NCBI GenBank assembly: GCA_009787075.1
Contig: WRGS01000197.1
Location: 1 to 11,269, forward strand
DNA length: 11,269 nt
Source of the DNA: Paludibacter sp.
GTDB lineage: Bacteria > Bacteroidota > Bacteroidia > Bacteroidales > Paludibacteraceae
Direction of reading: 5' to 3'
A program made the position numbers and the translations under genes. Positions within the stretch are counted from its first letter, which is position 1; each line of letters starts with the position of its first letter. A model generated the notes under the pieces. That model had not been told where the DNA came from. It searched no databases and was given only the letters and a program-made list of their open reading frames with translations. Shown piece after piece: positions 1-7,416 of this stretch.

Positions 1-699
1 GTGATTGATTCTCCCGCTCAAAAAATTATGATTGACCATCATATTTACCCTGACGAATTTGCAAAAATTATCGTTTCATACCCCGAAATATCTTCTACAA
101 GCGAACTTGTCTTTCATTTAATTTGCCAAATGGGCTGTTTTGCGGATATTAACCTCGCTTGCGCCGAATGTATTTATACAGGAATGATGACTGACACAGG
201 CGGATTTTCGTACAACTCGAACAGCAAAGATATTTACAACATTATCAGCGAGTTACTCAATATTGGCATTGATAAGGACGATATTTACCGCAAAGTTTAT
301 AATAATTATTCTGAAAACAGAATGCGGCTTACAGGATACGCACTGTACCGCAAAATGAAAGTTTATCCGAAATATAATACGGCGCTTATTACGCTCACAC
401 GCAAAGAGTTAGAGCAATTTAACTATACTACTGGCGATGCCGAAGGGCTTGTAAATTTGCCTTTGAGTATTGAGGGAATTATTTTTGCCGTTTTTATGCG
501 TGAAGAAAGCGATAAAATCAAACTTTCGTTCCGCTCACAAGGCAATTTTGCCTGCAATACATACGCACGCGAGGTGTTTCGCGGCGGCGGTCATCTAAAT
601 GCTTCGGGCGGCGAAAGTTACAACGGAATGCAAAAAACTATTTTAAAATTTGAAGAAAGTTTGCCAAAATATGAAGAAATGTTGAAAAACAGCATTTAA
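1..699 (+). CDS. nrnA: DHH/DHHA1 family phosphoesterase, NrnA-like (5'-truncated by window edge)
   Basis: This is the C-terminal ~232 residues of a cytoplasmic DHH-superfamily phosphoesterase. Characterised NrnA proteins degrade 2-5 nt nanoRNAs and dephosphorylate pAp to AMP using Mn2+. Visible signatures, numbered from the first base of the window, are the DHH metal motif (MIDHH, 10-14), the second acidic motif TDTGGF (64-69), the linker GDAEGLVNLPLSIEGI (145-160) and the DHHA1 substrate-binding motif GGGH (195-198) followed by NASGG. In the family the DHH triad lies roughly 100 residues from the N-terminus, so about 100 residues are missing; the GTG at base 1 is an internal valine codon, not a start. 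The reading frame is intact to TAA at 697-699. The next gene starts 53 bases downstream on the same strand, so co-transcription is plausible. The family call is secure. The exact substrate (nanoRNA/pAp versus a cyclic dinucleotide, as in GdpP/Pde relatives) is inferred from the stand-alone DHH-DHHA1 architecture of the visible part. Confidence 0.9.
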   Translation: MIDSPAQKIMIDHHIYPDEFAKIIVSYPEISSTSELVFHLICQMGCFADINLACAECIYTGMMTDTGGFSYNSNSKDIYNIISELLNIGIDKDDIYRKVYNNYSENRMRLTGYALYRKMKVYPKYNTALITLTRKELEQFNYTTGDAEGLVNLPLSIEGIIFAVFMREESDKIKLSFRSQGNFACNTYAREVFRGGGHLNASGGESYNGMQKTILKFEESLPKYEEMLKNSI

Positions 700-752
700 T
701 TTTGTAAACAAATTTTTCTTTATTTTTTAAAAACAAAATAAAAAAACTTCCT

Positions 753-2816
753 GTGAAACGTTGTATATTGCTCATATTCGGTTTGTTATGCGTGATTTTA
801 TTTGCTTTTGGGCAGGAAGAAAATCAGGCTGGGATTGAGCAACTTATTGGCGAAATTTTTGAACAGTATGCAGAAGAACAGGAAACGGAAATTGACTTTG
901 AATCATTTTACGAAATGCTTATTGCTGCATCACAAAATCCTGTAAATCTGAATATTGCAACGCGCGAACAATTGGAAAATTTACCTTTTCTATCCGAAAA
1001 TCAAGTTCAAAATATTTTAGAATTCCGCTATCTTTATGGCGATTTTAACACAATTTATGAATTGCAACTCATTAACGGACTTGATATGACAGACATTCGG
1101 CGAATGTTGCCTTTTGTTTTTGTGGGCGAAGGTGGGAAAAATCAGCGTGATAAAATTTATTTTCGCGAAATTTTTACGCGCAGCAAAAATGAACTTCTTT
1201 TGCGCTACGACCAAACTCTCGAAAAGCGAAAAGGTTTTATCACGCCTGAAAATCAACCAGATACAATTGCAAATAATAATTATCTCGGCGAGCCGTTTTA
1301 CTCTTCGATAAAATATAAATTCGCTTTTAAAGATAGAATTTTATTTGGTTTTCAGGCGGAAAAAGATGCGGGCGAGCCGCTTTTTAATAAATATGGACGC
1401 GGTTATGATTTTTTTTCCGTTTCGGCGCAATTAAATAATTTTGGAATTTTCAAAACCATTGTTGCAGGTGATTTTCGTGCGGGTTTTGGAATGGGTTTGG
1501 TTATCAGGCAAAATTTTTCTATGGGAAAATCGGCTTATGTTCTCAATGTACAGCCGCGCGGAGCAGGGTTGAAACGCTATACTTCAACTGCCGAATACAA
1601 TTTTTTGCGCGGCGCTGGAGCGACAATCCGCATTAAAAATCTGGAAATTACCGCTTTTGGTTCAATGTGCAAACTTGATGCTGATACAGCAGGCGGTTTT
1701 GTCAGTTCGTTTAACCAAAGCGGATACCATCGGCTTTTTACCGAAAAGAACAAACAAAATACCGTTTTGCAAAAAGTTGCAGGCGGAGATATAACGCTTA
1801 CAACCAATTATTTGCAAGTTGGAATTACGGCAATCGGAATTAATTACAATATTGCGGTTATTCCAAATAATACGGTTGCAAACATTTTCGCTTTTTCGGG
1901 GAAAAATCAGTTTAACGCCAGTATGCATTATCGCGGAGTTTGGCGAAATTTCAATTTCTTTGGAGAAACGGCAATAAATTCACAATTTGCAACGGCAACA
2001 ATAAATTCACTTTCATTTTCGCCGATTTCCACTGTGGATTTTGTTATTTTATATCGTAATTATTCGCCGCGTTATAATGCGTTTTTTGCAAATGGTTTTG
2101 GCGAAAATTCAAAAATTACAAATGAAAACGGTTTTTATTTCGGCACCGTAATTCGTCCGTACCGCCGTTGGAAAGTTTCTGCTTATGCCGACAATTTTCG
2201 TTTTCCCGCTCCGCGTTTTGGTACAGATTATCCTTCGTATGGTGTTGATTTTCTGCTGCAAACCGATTTTGCGTATTCACGGCGAACAAATATGTCGTGG
2301 AAATTCAGATACAAAAATATTTTTAAAAATTATACGGATAACAATTTGAATATTAAACAAATAACAGCAAACCAAAAATGGCAGTTGCGTTACACTTTAA
2401 ATGTTTCTCTCGGCGGATTTCAACTGAAAACTCAACTTGACGGAAATATTGCACAAATTGCGCAAAATACTATAACTTATGGAGTTATGGCTTTACAAGA
2501 TATTAATTATGCTTTTAAAAAAGCGCCGTTGAAAATCAATGCGAGTTTTCGTTTTTTTGATGCTAAAAATTATGAAAATCGGCTTTATGCTTACGAAAAA
2601 GACATTCTTTACGCTTTTTCTATTCCTATGATGTATGGTTTGGGGGCGAGATTTTTTGTCAATTTGAATTATAAATTTAACGAAAATCTTTCTATGTGGT
2701 TCAAATTTGCGCAAACTGTTTATTCAGACGACCGCGCCTCAATAGGCTCAGGGCGCGATAAAATTGATGGAAACCGCAAAACCGATATAAAAATTCAGGC
2801 AAGATGGAAATTTTGA
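753..2816 (+). CDS. Signal-peptide protein with ComEA-type helix-hairpin-helix domain and predicted outer-membrane beta-barrel
   Basis: A 687-residue secreted protein. Residues 1-21 form a signal peptide (basic KR, then a hydrophobic run ending AFG-Q). An acidic helical stretch (22-60) precedes a ComEA-like helix-hairpin-helix module at about 63-120: NPVNLNIATREQLENLPFLS, then an ILEFR helix and a second hairpin around INGLDMTDIRRMLPF. HhH modules of this kind bind DNA backbone non-specifically in ComEA. From about 130 to the end the sequence is rich in alternating aromatic/hydrophobic strands (repeated Y-x-F-x-F, N-F-x-F patterns) and ends in KIQARWKF, a terminal aromatic as expected of a BAM-inserted outer-membrane barrel. 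The mature N-terminal HhH domain would then face the periplasm. The start is GTG at 753; it places the signal peptide correctly and no nearby in-frame ATG does. Proteins with this architecture are, to my recollection, common 'HhH domain-containing' hypotheticals in Bacteroidota without an assigned function. A role in DNA uptake or handling is only inference; the HhH may instead bind protein. Confidence 0.82.
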   Translation: MKRCILLIFGLLCVILFAFGQEENQAGIEQLIGEIFEQYAEEQETEIDFESFYEMLIAASQNPVNLNIATREQLENLPFLSENQVQNILEFRYLYGDFNTIYELQLINGLDMTDIRRMLPFVFVGEGGKNQRDKIYFREIFTRSKNELLLRYDQTLEKRKGFITPENQPDTIANNNYLGEPFYSSIKYKFAFKDRILFGFQAEKDAGEPLFNKYGRGYDFFSVSAQLNNFGIFKTIVAGDFRAGFGMGLVIRQNFSMGKSAYVLNVQPRGAGLKRYTSTAEYNFLRGAGATIRIKNLEITAFGSMCKLDADTAGGFVSSFNQSGYHRLFTEKNKQNTVLQKVAGGDITLTTNYLQVGITAIGINYNIAVIPNNTVANIFAFSGKNQFNASMHYRGVWRNFNFFGETAINSQFATATINSLSFSPISTVDFVILYRNYSPRYNAFFANGFGENSKITNENGFYFGTVIRPYRRWKVSAYADNFRFPAPRFGTDYPSYGVDFLLQTDFAYSRRTNMSWKFRYKNIFKNYTDNNLNIKQITANQKWQLRYTLNVSLGGFQLKTQLDGNIAQIAQNTITYGVMALQDINYAFKKAPLKINASFRFFDAKNYENRLYAYEKDILYAFSIPMMYGLGARFFVNLNYKFNENLSMWFKFAQTVYSDDRASIGSGRDKIDGNRKTDIKIQARWKF

Positions 2817-2849
2817 AAATCATATTTTTTTAAGAAAAAATTTTATAAA

Positions 2850-4208
2850 ATGCTAAATAATAACACCGAAATTTACAATATTTTACCAAACGAAAGTTCT
2901 CAAACAATTCGGCAAATTGCCGAAAAAGCAGCGGCAAAATATACTGTAATATGCTTAAAATCAGATATTTTGCTTGGACAAAATGCATTACATCGTTTTG
3001 CTCAAATAGCAGATGATACCAGCGCAGGACTTGTTTTTTCCGATTATATTAAAATAAAAAACGGAAAATCATTCCCGAATCCTGTAATTGATTATCAATC
3101 AGGCAGTTTGCGCGATGATTTTGATTTTGGCTCATTGCTGTTCTTCAACACGGCGGCTTTGAAAAACGCTGCTGCAAAAATGACGGAAAATTACCGTTTT
3201 GCAGGACTTTACGATTTGCGGCTGAAACTTTCGCAAACGCATAAATTGTTTCATATCAGCGAATTACTTTACACAGAAAACGAATCTGACTCTCGCCTCA
3301 GTGGCGAAAAACAGTTCGATTATGTAAATCCGCGAAACCGTGAAGTGCAAATTGAAATGGAACACGCATGCACAGCGCATTTAAAGGCGATTGGCGCACT
3401 TCTTGAACCGAATTTGCAAGATACGGTTTTTGAAAAAACTGAAAATTTTCCTGTAGAAATTTCGGTAATTATCCCAGTACGAAACCGCGAAAAAACCGTT
3501 GCCGATGCGATAAATTCCGCTTTAAAACAAAAAACAAATTTTGCATTTAATATTTTGATTATCAATAATTTTTCAACAGATAAAACAGGTGAAATTATTG
3601 ATGATTTTGTAAAAAAATATCCGCAAAAAGTTATTCAAATCATTCCGCAAAGAAAGGATTTGGGAATTGGCGGTTGCTGGAACGAGGCGATTTTTTCAGA
3701 AAATTGCGGACGTTTTTGTGCGCAATTGGACAGCGACGATTTGTATTCAGATGAAAATATTTTACAATTTATTGTAAATGAATTTGTTACACAAAATTGC
3801 GCAATGCTTGTCGGCTCATATCAAATGGTTGATTTTTCTTTAAAAACAATTCCTCCCGGAATTATCGACCACCGCGAATGGACAGCAGAAAACGGACAAA
3901 ACAACGCTTTGAGAATCAACGGTTTGGGTGCGCCACGATGTTTTTATACGCCAATTTTACGCGCAGCAGGCGGATTGCCAAACACAAGTTACGGAGAAGA
4001 TTATGCAATCGGATTGCGCCTGAGCCGCGAGCATAAAATCGGGCGAATTTACGAGCCTATTTATCTCTGCCGCCGCTGGGACGGAAATTCTGATGCGGCT
4101 TTGCCTGTTGAAAAACTTAACGCGAACAATTTTTACAAAGACCAACTGCGCACTATCGAATTAGCAGCACGAATGAAAATTAATTTGTCAAAGCGAACGG
4201 TTGTTTGA
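2850..4208 (+). CDS. GT2 glycosyltransferase with degenerate N-terminal GT-A-like half
   Basis: A 452-residue soluble protein with no signal peptide or obvious transmembrane segment, so presumably cytoplasmic. The C-terminal part (about 202-430) is a GT-A family 2 domain: strand VEISVIIPVRNRE (202-214), nucleotide-sugar motif IINNFSTDKT (237-246), metal-binding DSDD (294-297), acceptor/catalytic-base region GED (382-384) and CRRWD (407-411). It probably transfers a sugar from a nucleotide-sugar donor; donor and acceptor cannot be read from the sequence. The N-terminal part (about 15-145) resembles the later two thirds of a second GT-A fold: LKSDILLGQNAL (36-47) sits where a DxDD motif would be and LVFSDYIKIKNGK (61-73) follows, but the first nucleotide-binding strand is missing and the acidic motif is broken (KSDI), so this half is probably non-catalytic. 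From memory, the same layout with the conserved IDYQxGSLRDDFDFGS block occurs widely in Bacteroidales, so it is a lineage family and not a local fusion. The ATG at 2850 is 33 bases after the preceding stop codon. Confidence 0.88.
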   Translation: MLNNNTEIYNILPNESSQTIRQIAEKAAAKYTVICLKSDILLGQNALHRFAQIADDTSAGLVFSDYIKIKNGKSFPNPVIDYQSGSLRDDFDFGSLLFFNTAALKNAAAKMTENYRFAGLYDLRLKLSQTHKLFHISELLYTENESDSRLSGEKQFDYVNPRNREVQIEMEHACTAHLKAIGALLEPNLQDTVFEKTENFPVEISVIIPVRNREKTVADAINSALKQKTNFAFNILIINNFSTDKTGEIIDDFVKKYPQKVIQIIPQRKDLGIGGCWNEAIFSENCGRFCAQLDSDDLYSDENILQFIVNEFVTQNCAMLVGSYQMVDFSLKTIPPGIIDHREWTAENGQNNALRINGLGAPRCFYTPILRAAGGLPNTSYGEDYAIGLRLSREHKIGRIYEPIYLCRRWDGNSDAALPVEKLNANNFYKDQLRTIELAARMKINLSKRTVV

Positions 4209-4220
4209 TTAAGCCTTTAA

Positions 4221-4228
4221 TAATTTTG
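4221..4228 (+). promoter_or_regulatory. Possible Bacteroidota -7 element before uvrA
   Basis: TAATTTTG matches the Bacteroidota sigma-ABfr -7 consensus TAnnTTTG exactly and lies 14 bases before the uvrA start. No TTTG sits at the usual ~20-base distance upstream (the nearest TTG, at 4201-4203, is 17 bases away), and short AT-rich matches are common by chance in this DNA. If real, it would give uvrA its own transcript with a very short leader. This is a weak call. Confidence 0.25.
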
Positions 4229-4242
4229 AAAAATTAACAGTT

Positions 4243-7122
4243 TTGGAAACAAAGAAAAAACATATTTTCCCGCCGCAAACTACTGAAAGAATTGACGTTA
4301 CAGGTGCGCGAGAGCATAATTTGAAAAATATTAACGCCGTTGTGCCGCGTAATGCGCTAACGGTGATAACCGGCTTGAGCGGCAGCGGAAAATCGTCTTT
4401 GGCTTTCGACACCATTTACGCCGAAGGACAACGCCGTTACATTGAAACATTTTCGGCGTATGCACGCTCGTTTTTGGGCAACCTTGAACGTCCAAATGTT
4501 GATGAAATTACGGGTTTAAGTCCTGTGATTTCCATTGAACAAAAAACCACAAATAAAAATCCGCGTTCAACCGTTGGAACGACAACGGAAATATATGATT
4601 TTCTGCGGCTTTTGTTTGCCCGTGCGGGCATTGCCTATTCGTATATCACAGGCGAAAAAATGGTAAAATATACCGAAGAACAGATTGTTGATATTATTTT
4701 AAAAGAATATAACGGACAAAAAATCCAATTGCTCGCGCCGCTTGTAAAAGCGCGGAAAGGACATTACAGAGAACTTTTTGAGCAAATCCGCAAAAAAGGT
4801 TATTTGCACGTGCGCATCGATGGAGAAATTCAGGAAATCAAGGCAGGAATGCGCCTCGACCGCTATAAAGTTCATAATATTGAAGTTGTGATTGACCGCC
4901 TGCAAGTTGGGGAAAAAGACAGAAAACGTTTGTATGAATCAATGCAAAAATCTATGAATCAAGGCAATGGAATTGTAATGATTTTACACAAAAATACAGA
5001 AAAAAATGCACAGCAAGTCCGCGCCGACGAAAACAGCGTGCGTTATTTTTCTCGAATGTTAATGTGTCCCACAACTGGCATTTCTTATGAAGAGCCTGCA
5101 CCGCATCATTTTTCTTTCAATTCGCCGCAGGGCGCGTGCCACAAATGCAAAGGTTTGGGCTTTATAAATCAAATAGATATGGATAAAATTGTACCTGATA
5201 AAAATAAATCAATTTATGATGGCGCGATTTTTCCTTTGGGAAAACATAAAAATTCAACAATTTTTTGGCAAATTGAAGCGATTTTGGCAAAATATGAAGC
5301 GGATATTAAGCAGGCATTCAGCGAGTTGCCCGAAGAAGCCATTGATGAAATTATGAACGGAACAAACGAGCGGCTGAATATTAAAAATACCGCTCTGGGT
5401 AATTCCAATTATTTTCTTGATTATGAAGGAATTTTGAAATATATTGAAATTCAGCAAGATAACGCCGCTTCGGCAAGCGAGCAAAAATGGGCAAATCAAT
5501 TTTCAAAAACATCGGTTTGCCCCGAATGCAATGGTGCGCGGCTAAGGAAAGAAAGTTTGTTTTTCAAAATAAATGATAAAAATATTGCCGAATTAGCGGC
5601 AATGGATTTGTCGGAACTGTTCGATTGGTTGCAAAAATCAGACCAGCAGATGACCGAAAAACAGCGTATTATCGCAACTGAAATTTTGAAAGAAATTTTA
5701 ATGCGCTTACAGTTTTTGCTCAATGTCGGGTTGAGTTATTTGTCGCTTTCGCGCAGTTCGCAGTCGCTTTCGGGCGGCGAAAGTCAGCGCATACGCCTTG
5801 CAACGCACATCGGCTCGCAACTTGTAAATGTGCTTTATATTCTCGACGAACCAAGCATCGGATTGCATCAGCGTGATAATCAGCGGCTTATTGATTCATT
5901 GAAAAATTTGCGCGATGTTGGAAATTCTGTTATCGTTGTTGAACACGATAAGGAAATGATGCTCGCAGCCGATTATGTGATTGATTTAGGTCCGTTTGCA
6001 GGACGAAAAGGCGGTGAAGTTATGTTTGCAGGAACGCCCGCGCAATTGATTGAAACAGATACGCTTACCGCCGATTATTTGAATGGAAAAAAGAAAATTG
6101 AAATTCCTGCCAAAGTGCGCACAGGAAATGGTAAATCGTTGATTCTCAAAGGTGCGTGCGGAAATAATTTGAAAAATATTGATGTAGAATTTCCACTTGG
6201 AACTATGATTTGTGTTTGCGGAGTTTCTGGTAGTGGAAAATCGACTTTGATAACCGATACGCTGCAACCAATTCTTTCGCAACGCTTTTACCGCTCGCTG
6301 CAAGACCCTTTGCCATATAGCGAACTTATCGGCTTGGAAAATGTGGATAAAGTTATAGAAGTCAATCAAGCCCCGATTGGACGCACGCCGCGCTCAAATC
6401 CTGCTACTTATGTAGGTGTGTTTCAGGAAATTAGAAATCTTTTTACAACTTTACCCGAAGCAAAAATTCGTGGCTACAAAGCAGGCAGATTTTCGTTTAA
6501 TATTACAGGCGGACGTTGTGAAGTATGCAGCGGCAACGGCTACAAAACCATTGAAATGAATTTTTTGCCCGATGTTTATGTGCCTTGTCAGGCGTGCGGC
6601 GGCAAACGTTACAATCGTGAAACGCTCGAAGTGCGTTTTAAGGGAAAATCCATTGCCGATGTACTTGATATGACAATTAATAATGCAGTGGAATTTTTTG
6701 AAAATCAGCAGTCTATTTTAAATAAAATAAAAACTCTGCAAGATGTCGGACTCGGCTATATCAAACTTGGGCAGAGCAGCACTACGCTTTCAGGCGGCGA
6801 AAGTCAGCGCGTAAAGTTGGCTACCGAACTTTCAAAACGCGATACGGGAAAAACAATTTACATTCTTGACGAGCCTACAACGGGGCTGCATTTTGAAGAT
6901 ATCCGAGTGTTGCTCGGAGTTTTGAACAAACTTGTTGATAAGGGAAATACGGTAATTATTATCGAACACAATCTTGATGTTATTAAAGTTTCTGATTATG
7001 TGATAGATATGGGACCCGAAGGCGGACGGACAGGCGGACAGATTATCGCCACAGGAACGCCCCGCGAAATTTCCGTTAATCCCAATAGCATTACAGGAAA
7101 ATTTTTGAAAGCAGAAATGTAA
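4243..7122 (+). CDS. uvrA: Excinuclease ABC subunit A (UvrA)
   Basis: The damage-recognition ATPase of nucleotide-excision repair; it dimerises, loads UvrB at lesions and acts in the cytoplasm. The 959 residues are close to the family norm (~940). Two ABC modules are complete. Module 1 has Walker A GLSGSGKS (44-51), signature LSGGESQ (509-515) and Walker B ILDEP with D535/E536. Module 2 has Walker A GVSGSGKST (660-668), signature LSGGESQ (849-855) and Walker B D876/E877. Zinc sites: C759/C762 plus C782/C785 form the canonical DNA-contacting CxxC-X19-CxxC finger, and a CPEC pair lies at 426-429. In the first zinc module the pairs are C275-x-x-T278 and C299-x-x-C302, so one of the usual four cysteines is threonine. 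The start is TTG at 4243: an in-frame stop at 4210-4212 limits extension, no in-frame ATG lies near, and the family needs the N-terminal IDVTGAREHNLKNI block. The gene begins 34 bases after the glycosyltransferase; no SOS box could be recognised, and LexA sites differ between phyla. Confidence 0.98.
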   Translation: METKKKHIFPPQTTERIDVTGAREHNLKNINAVVPRNALTVITGLSGSGKSSLAFDTIYAEGQRRYIETFSAYARSFLGNLERPNVDEITGLSPVISIEQKTTNKNPRSTVGTTTEIYDFLRLLFARAGIAYSYITGEKMVKYTEEQIVDIILKEYNGQKIQLLAPLVKARKGHYRELFEQIRKKGYLHVRIDGEIQEIKAGMRLDRYKVHNIEVVIDRLQVGEKDRKRLYESMQKSMNQGNGIVMILHKNTEKNAQQVRADENSVRYFSRMLMCPTTGISYEEPAPHHFSFNSPQGACHKCKGLGFINQIDMDKIVPDKNKSIYDGAIFPLGKHKNSTIFWQIEAILAKYEADIKQAFSELPEEAIDEIMNGTNERLNIKNTALGNSNYFLDYEGILKYIEIQQDNAASASEQKWANQFSKTSVCPECNGARLRKESLFFKINDKNIAELAAMDLSELFDWLQKSDQQMTEKQRIIATEILKEILMRLQFLLNVGLSYLSLSRSSQSLSGGESQRIRLATHIGSQLVNVLYILDEPSIGLHQRDNQRLIDSLKNLRDVGNSVIVVEHDKEMMLAADYVIDLGPFAGRKGGEVMFAGTPAQLIETDTLTADYLNGKKKIEIPAKVRTGNGKSLILKGACGNNLKNIDVEFPLGTMICVCGVSGSGKSTLITDTLQPILSQRFYRSLQDPLPYSELIGLENVDKVIEVNQAPIGRTPRSNPATYVGVFQEIRNLFTTLPEAKIRGYKAGRFSFNITGGRCEVCSGNGYKTIEMNFLPDVYVPCQACGGKRYNRETLEVRFKGKSIADVLDMTINNAVEFFENQQSILNKIKTLQDVGLGYIKLGQSSTTLSGGESQRVKLATELSKRDTGKTIYILDEPTTGLHFEDIRVLLGVLNKLVDKGNTVIIIEHNLDVIKVSDYVIDMGPEGGRTGGQIIATGTPREISVNPNSITGKFLKAEM

Positions 7123-7193
7123 AATTTCCCTTAAAAAATTGATATACAATATTCTAAATAAAAATGCTGATAAATTAGCGAATTATTTTTTTG

Positions 7194-7224
7194 TTATGCT
7201 ATGTTTGCAGCATAATTTTTTTTT
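7194..7224 (+). terminator. Probable rho-independent terminator after uvrA
   Basis: The inverted repeat TTATGCT (7194-7200) / AGCATAA (7209-7215), with an 8-base loop, is followed at once by nine T residues (7216-7224). It lies about 70 bases past the uvrA stop and would end the upstream four-gene unit. The stem is short and AT-rich, so strength is uncertain. The T-run on one side only fits + strand use. The rest of the spacer 7123-7416 is very AT-rich; apart from this hairpin and the nrdJ promoter I see no gene, RNA or repeat in it. Confidence 0.6.
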
Positions 7225-7356
7225 CAACAATTTTTTTCATTTTTAAAAAATACAAATAATTGTAAATCAAACAAGTAAAATTTATTTTGGAAAACTTTTA
7301 TTATTTTTTTTAAAATTAAATTTTCAAAAAAACTATAACAATTAAAATATTTTGTG

Positions 7357-7364
7357 TAATTTTG
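7357..7364 (+). promoter_or_regulatory. nrdJ promoter, Bacteroidota -7 element
   Basis: TAATTTTG matches TAnnTTTG exactly and is followed by CAGCCG, the same GCAGCC extension seen after the gap -7 element. Transcription would start near 7370, giving a leader of about 45 bases before the ATG at 7417. No good TTTG -33 element is found about 20 bases upstream. I see no cobalamin-riboswitch B12 box in the leader or the preceding spacer, and no recognisable NrdR-box pair. Confidence 0.6.
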
Positions 7365-7416
7365 CAGCCGTTTTTAATAACATAAACCAATAAATTTCTA
7401 CAACAAAATTTTTATA

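Noticed and set aside
697..704. TAATTTTG overlapping the stop codon of the DHH gene as a promoter for the HhH-barrel gene.
   Set aside because: It matches the -7 consensus, but no TTTG lies about 20 bases upstream, and such matches arise easily where a TAA stop runs into T-rich DNA.
719..742. AT-only inverted repeat TTTATTTT / AAAATAAA between the DHH and HhH-barrel genes as a terminator.
   Set aside because: The stem has no G-C pairs and no T-run follows it. It is best explained by base composition.
2814..2852. The HhH-barrel gene and the glycosyltransferase gene are in the same frame, separated by one TGA and eleven sense codons, suggesting possible stop-codon readthrough or a recoded TGA.
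   Set aside because: The barrel protein ends properly in a terminal aromatic residue, as an outer-membrane barrel should. The next gene has its own ATG and is a cytoplasmic-type enzyme. A short gap with no stop in one frame is not rare. TGA is not seen as a sense codon elsewhere in the window.
5518..5532. The additional CPEC pair in UvrA as a foreign insertion.
   Set aside because: CxxC pairs at this place before the first signature motif are a regular part of UvrA.
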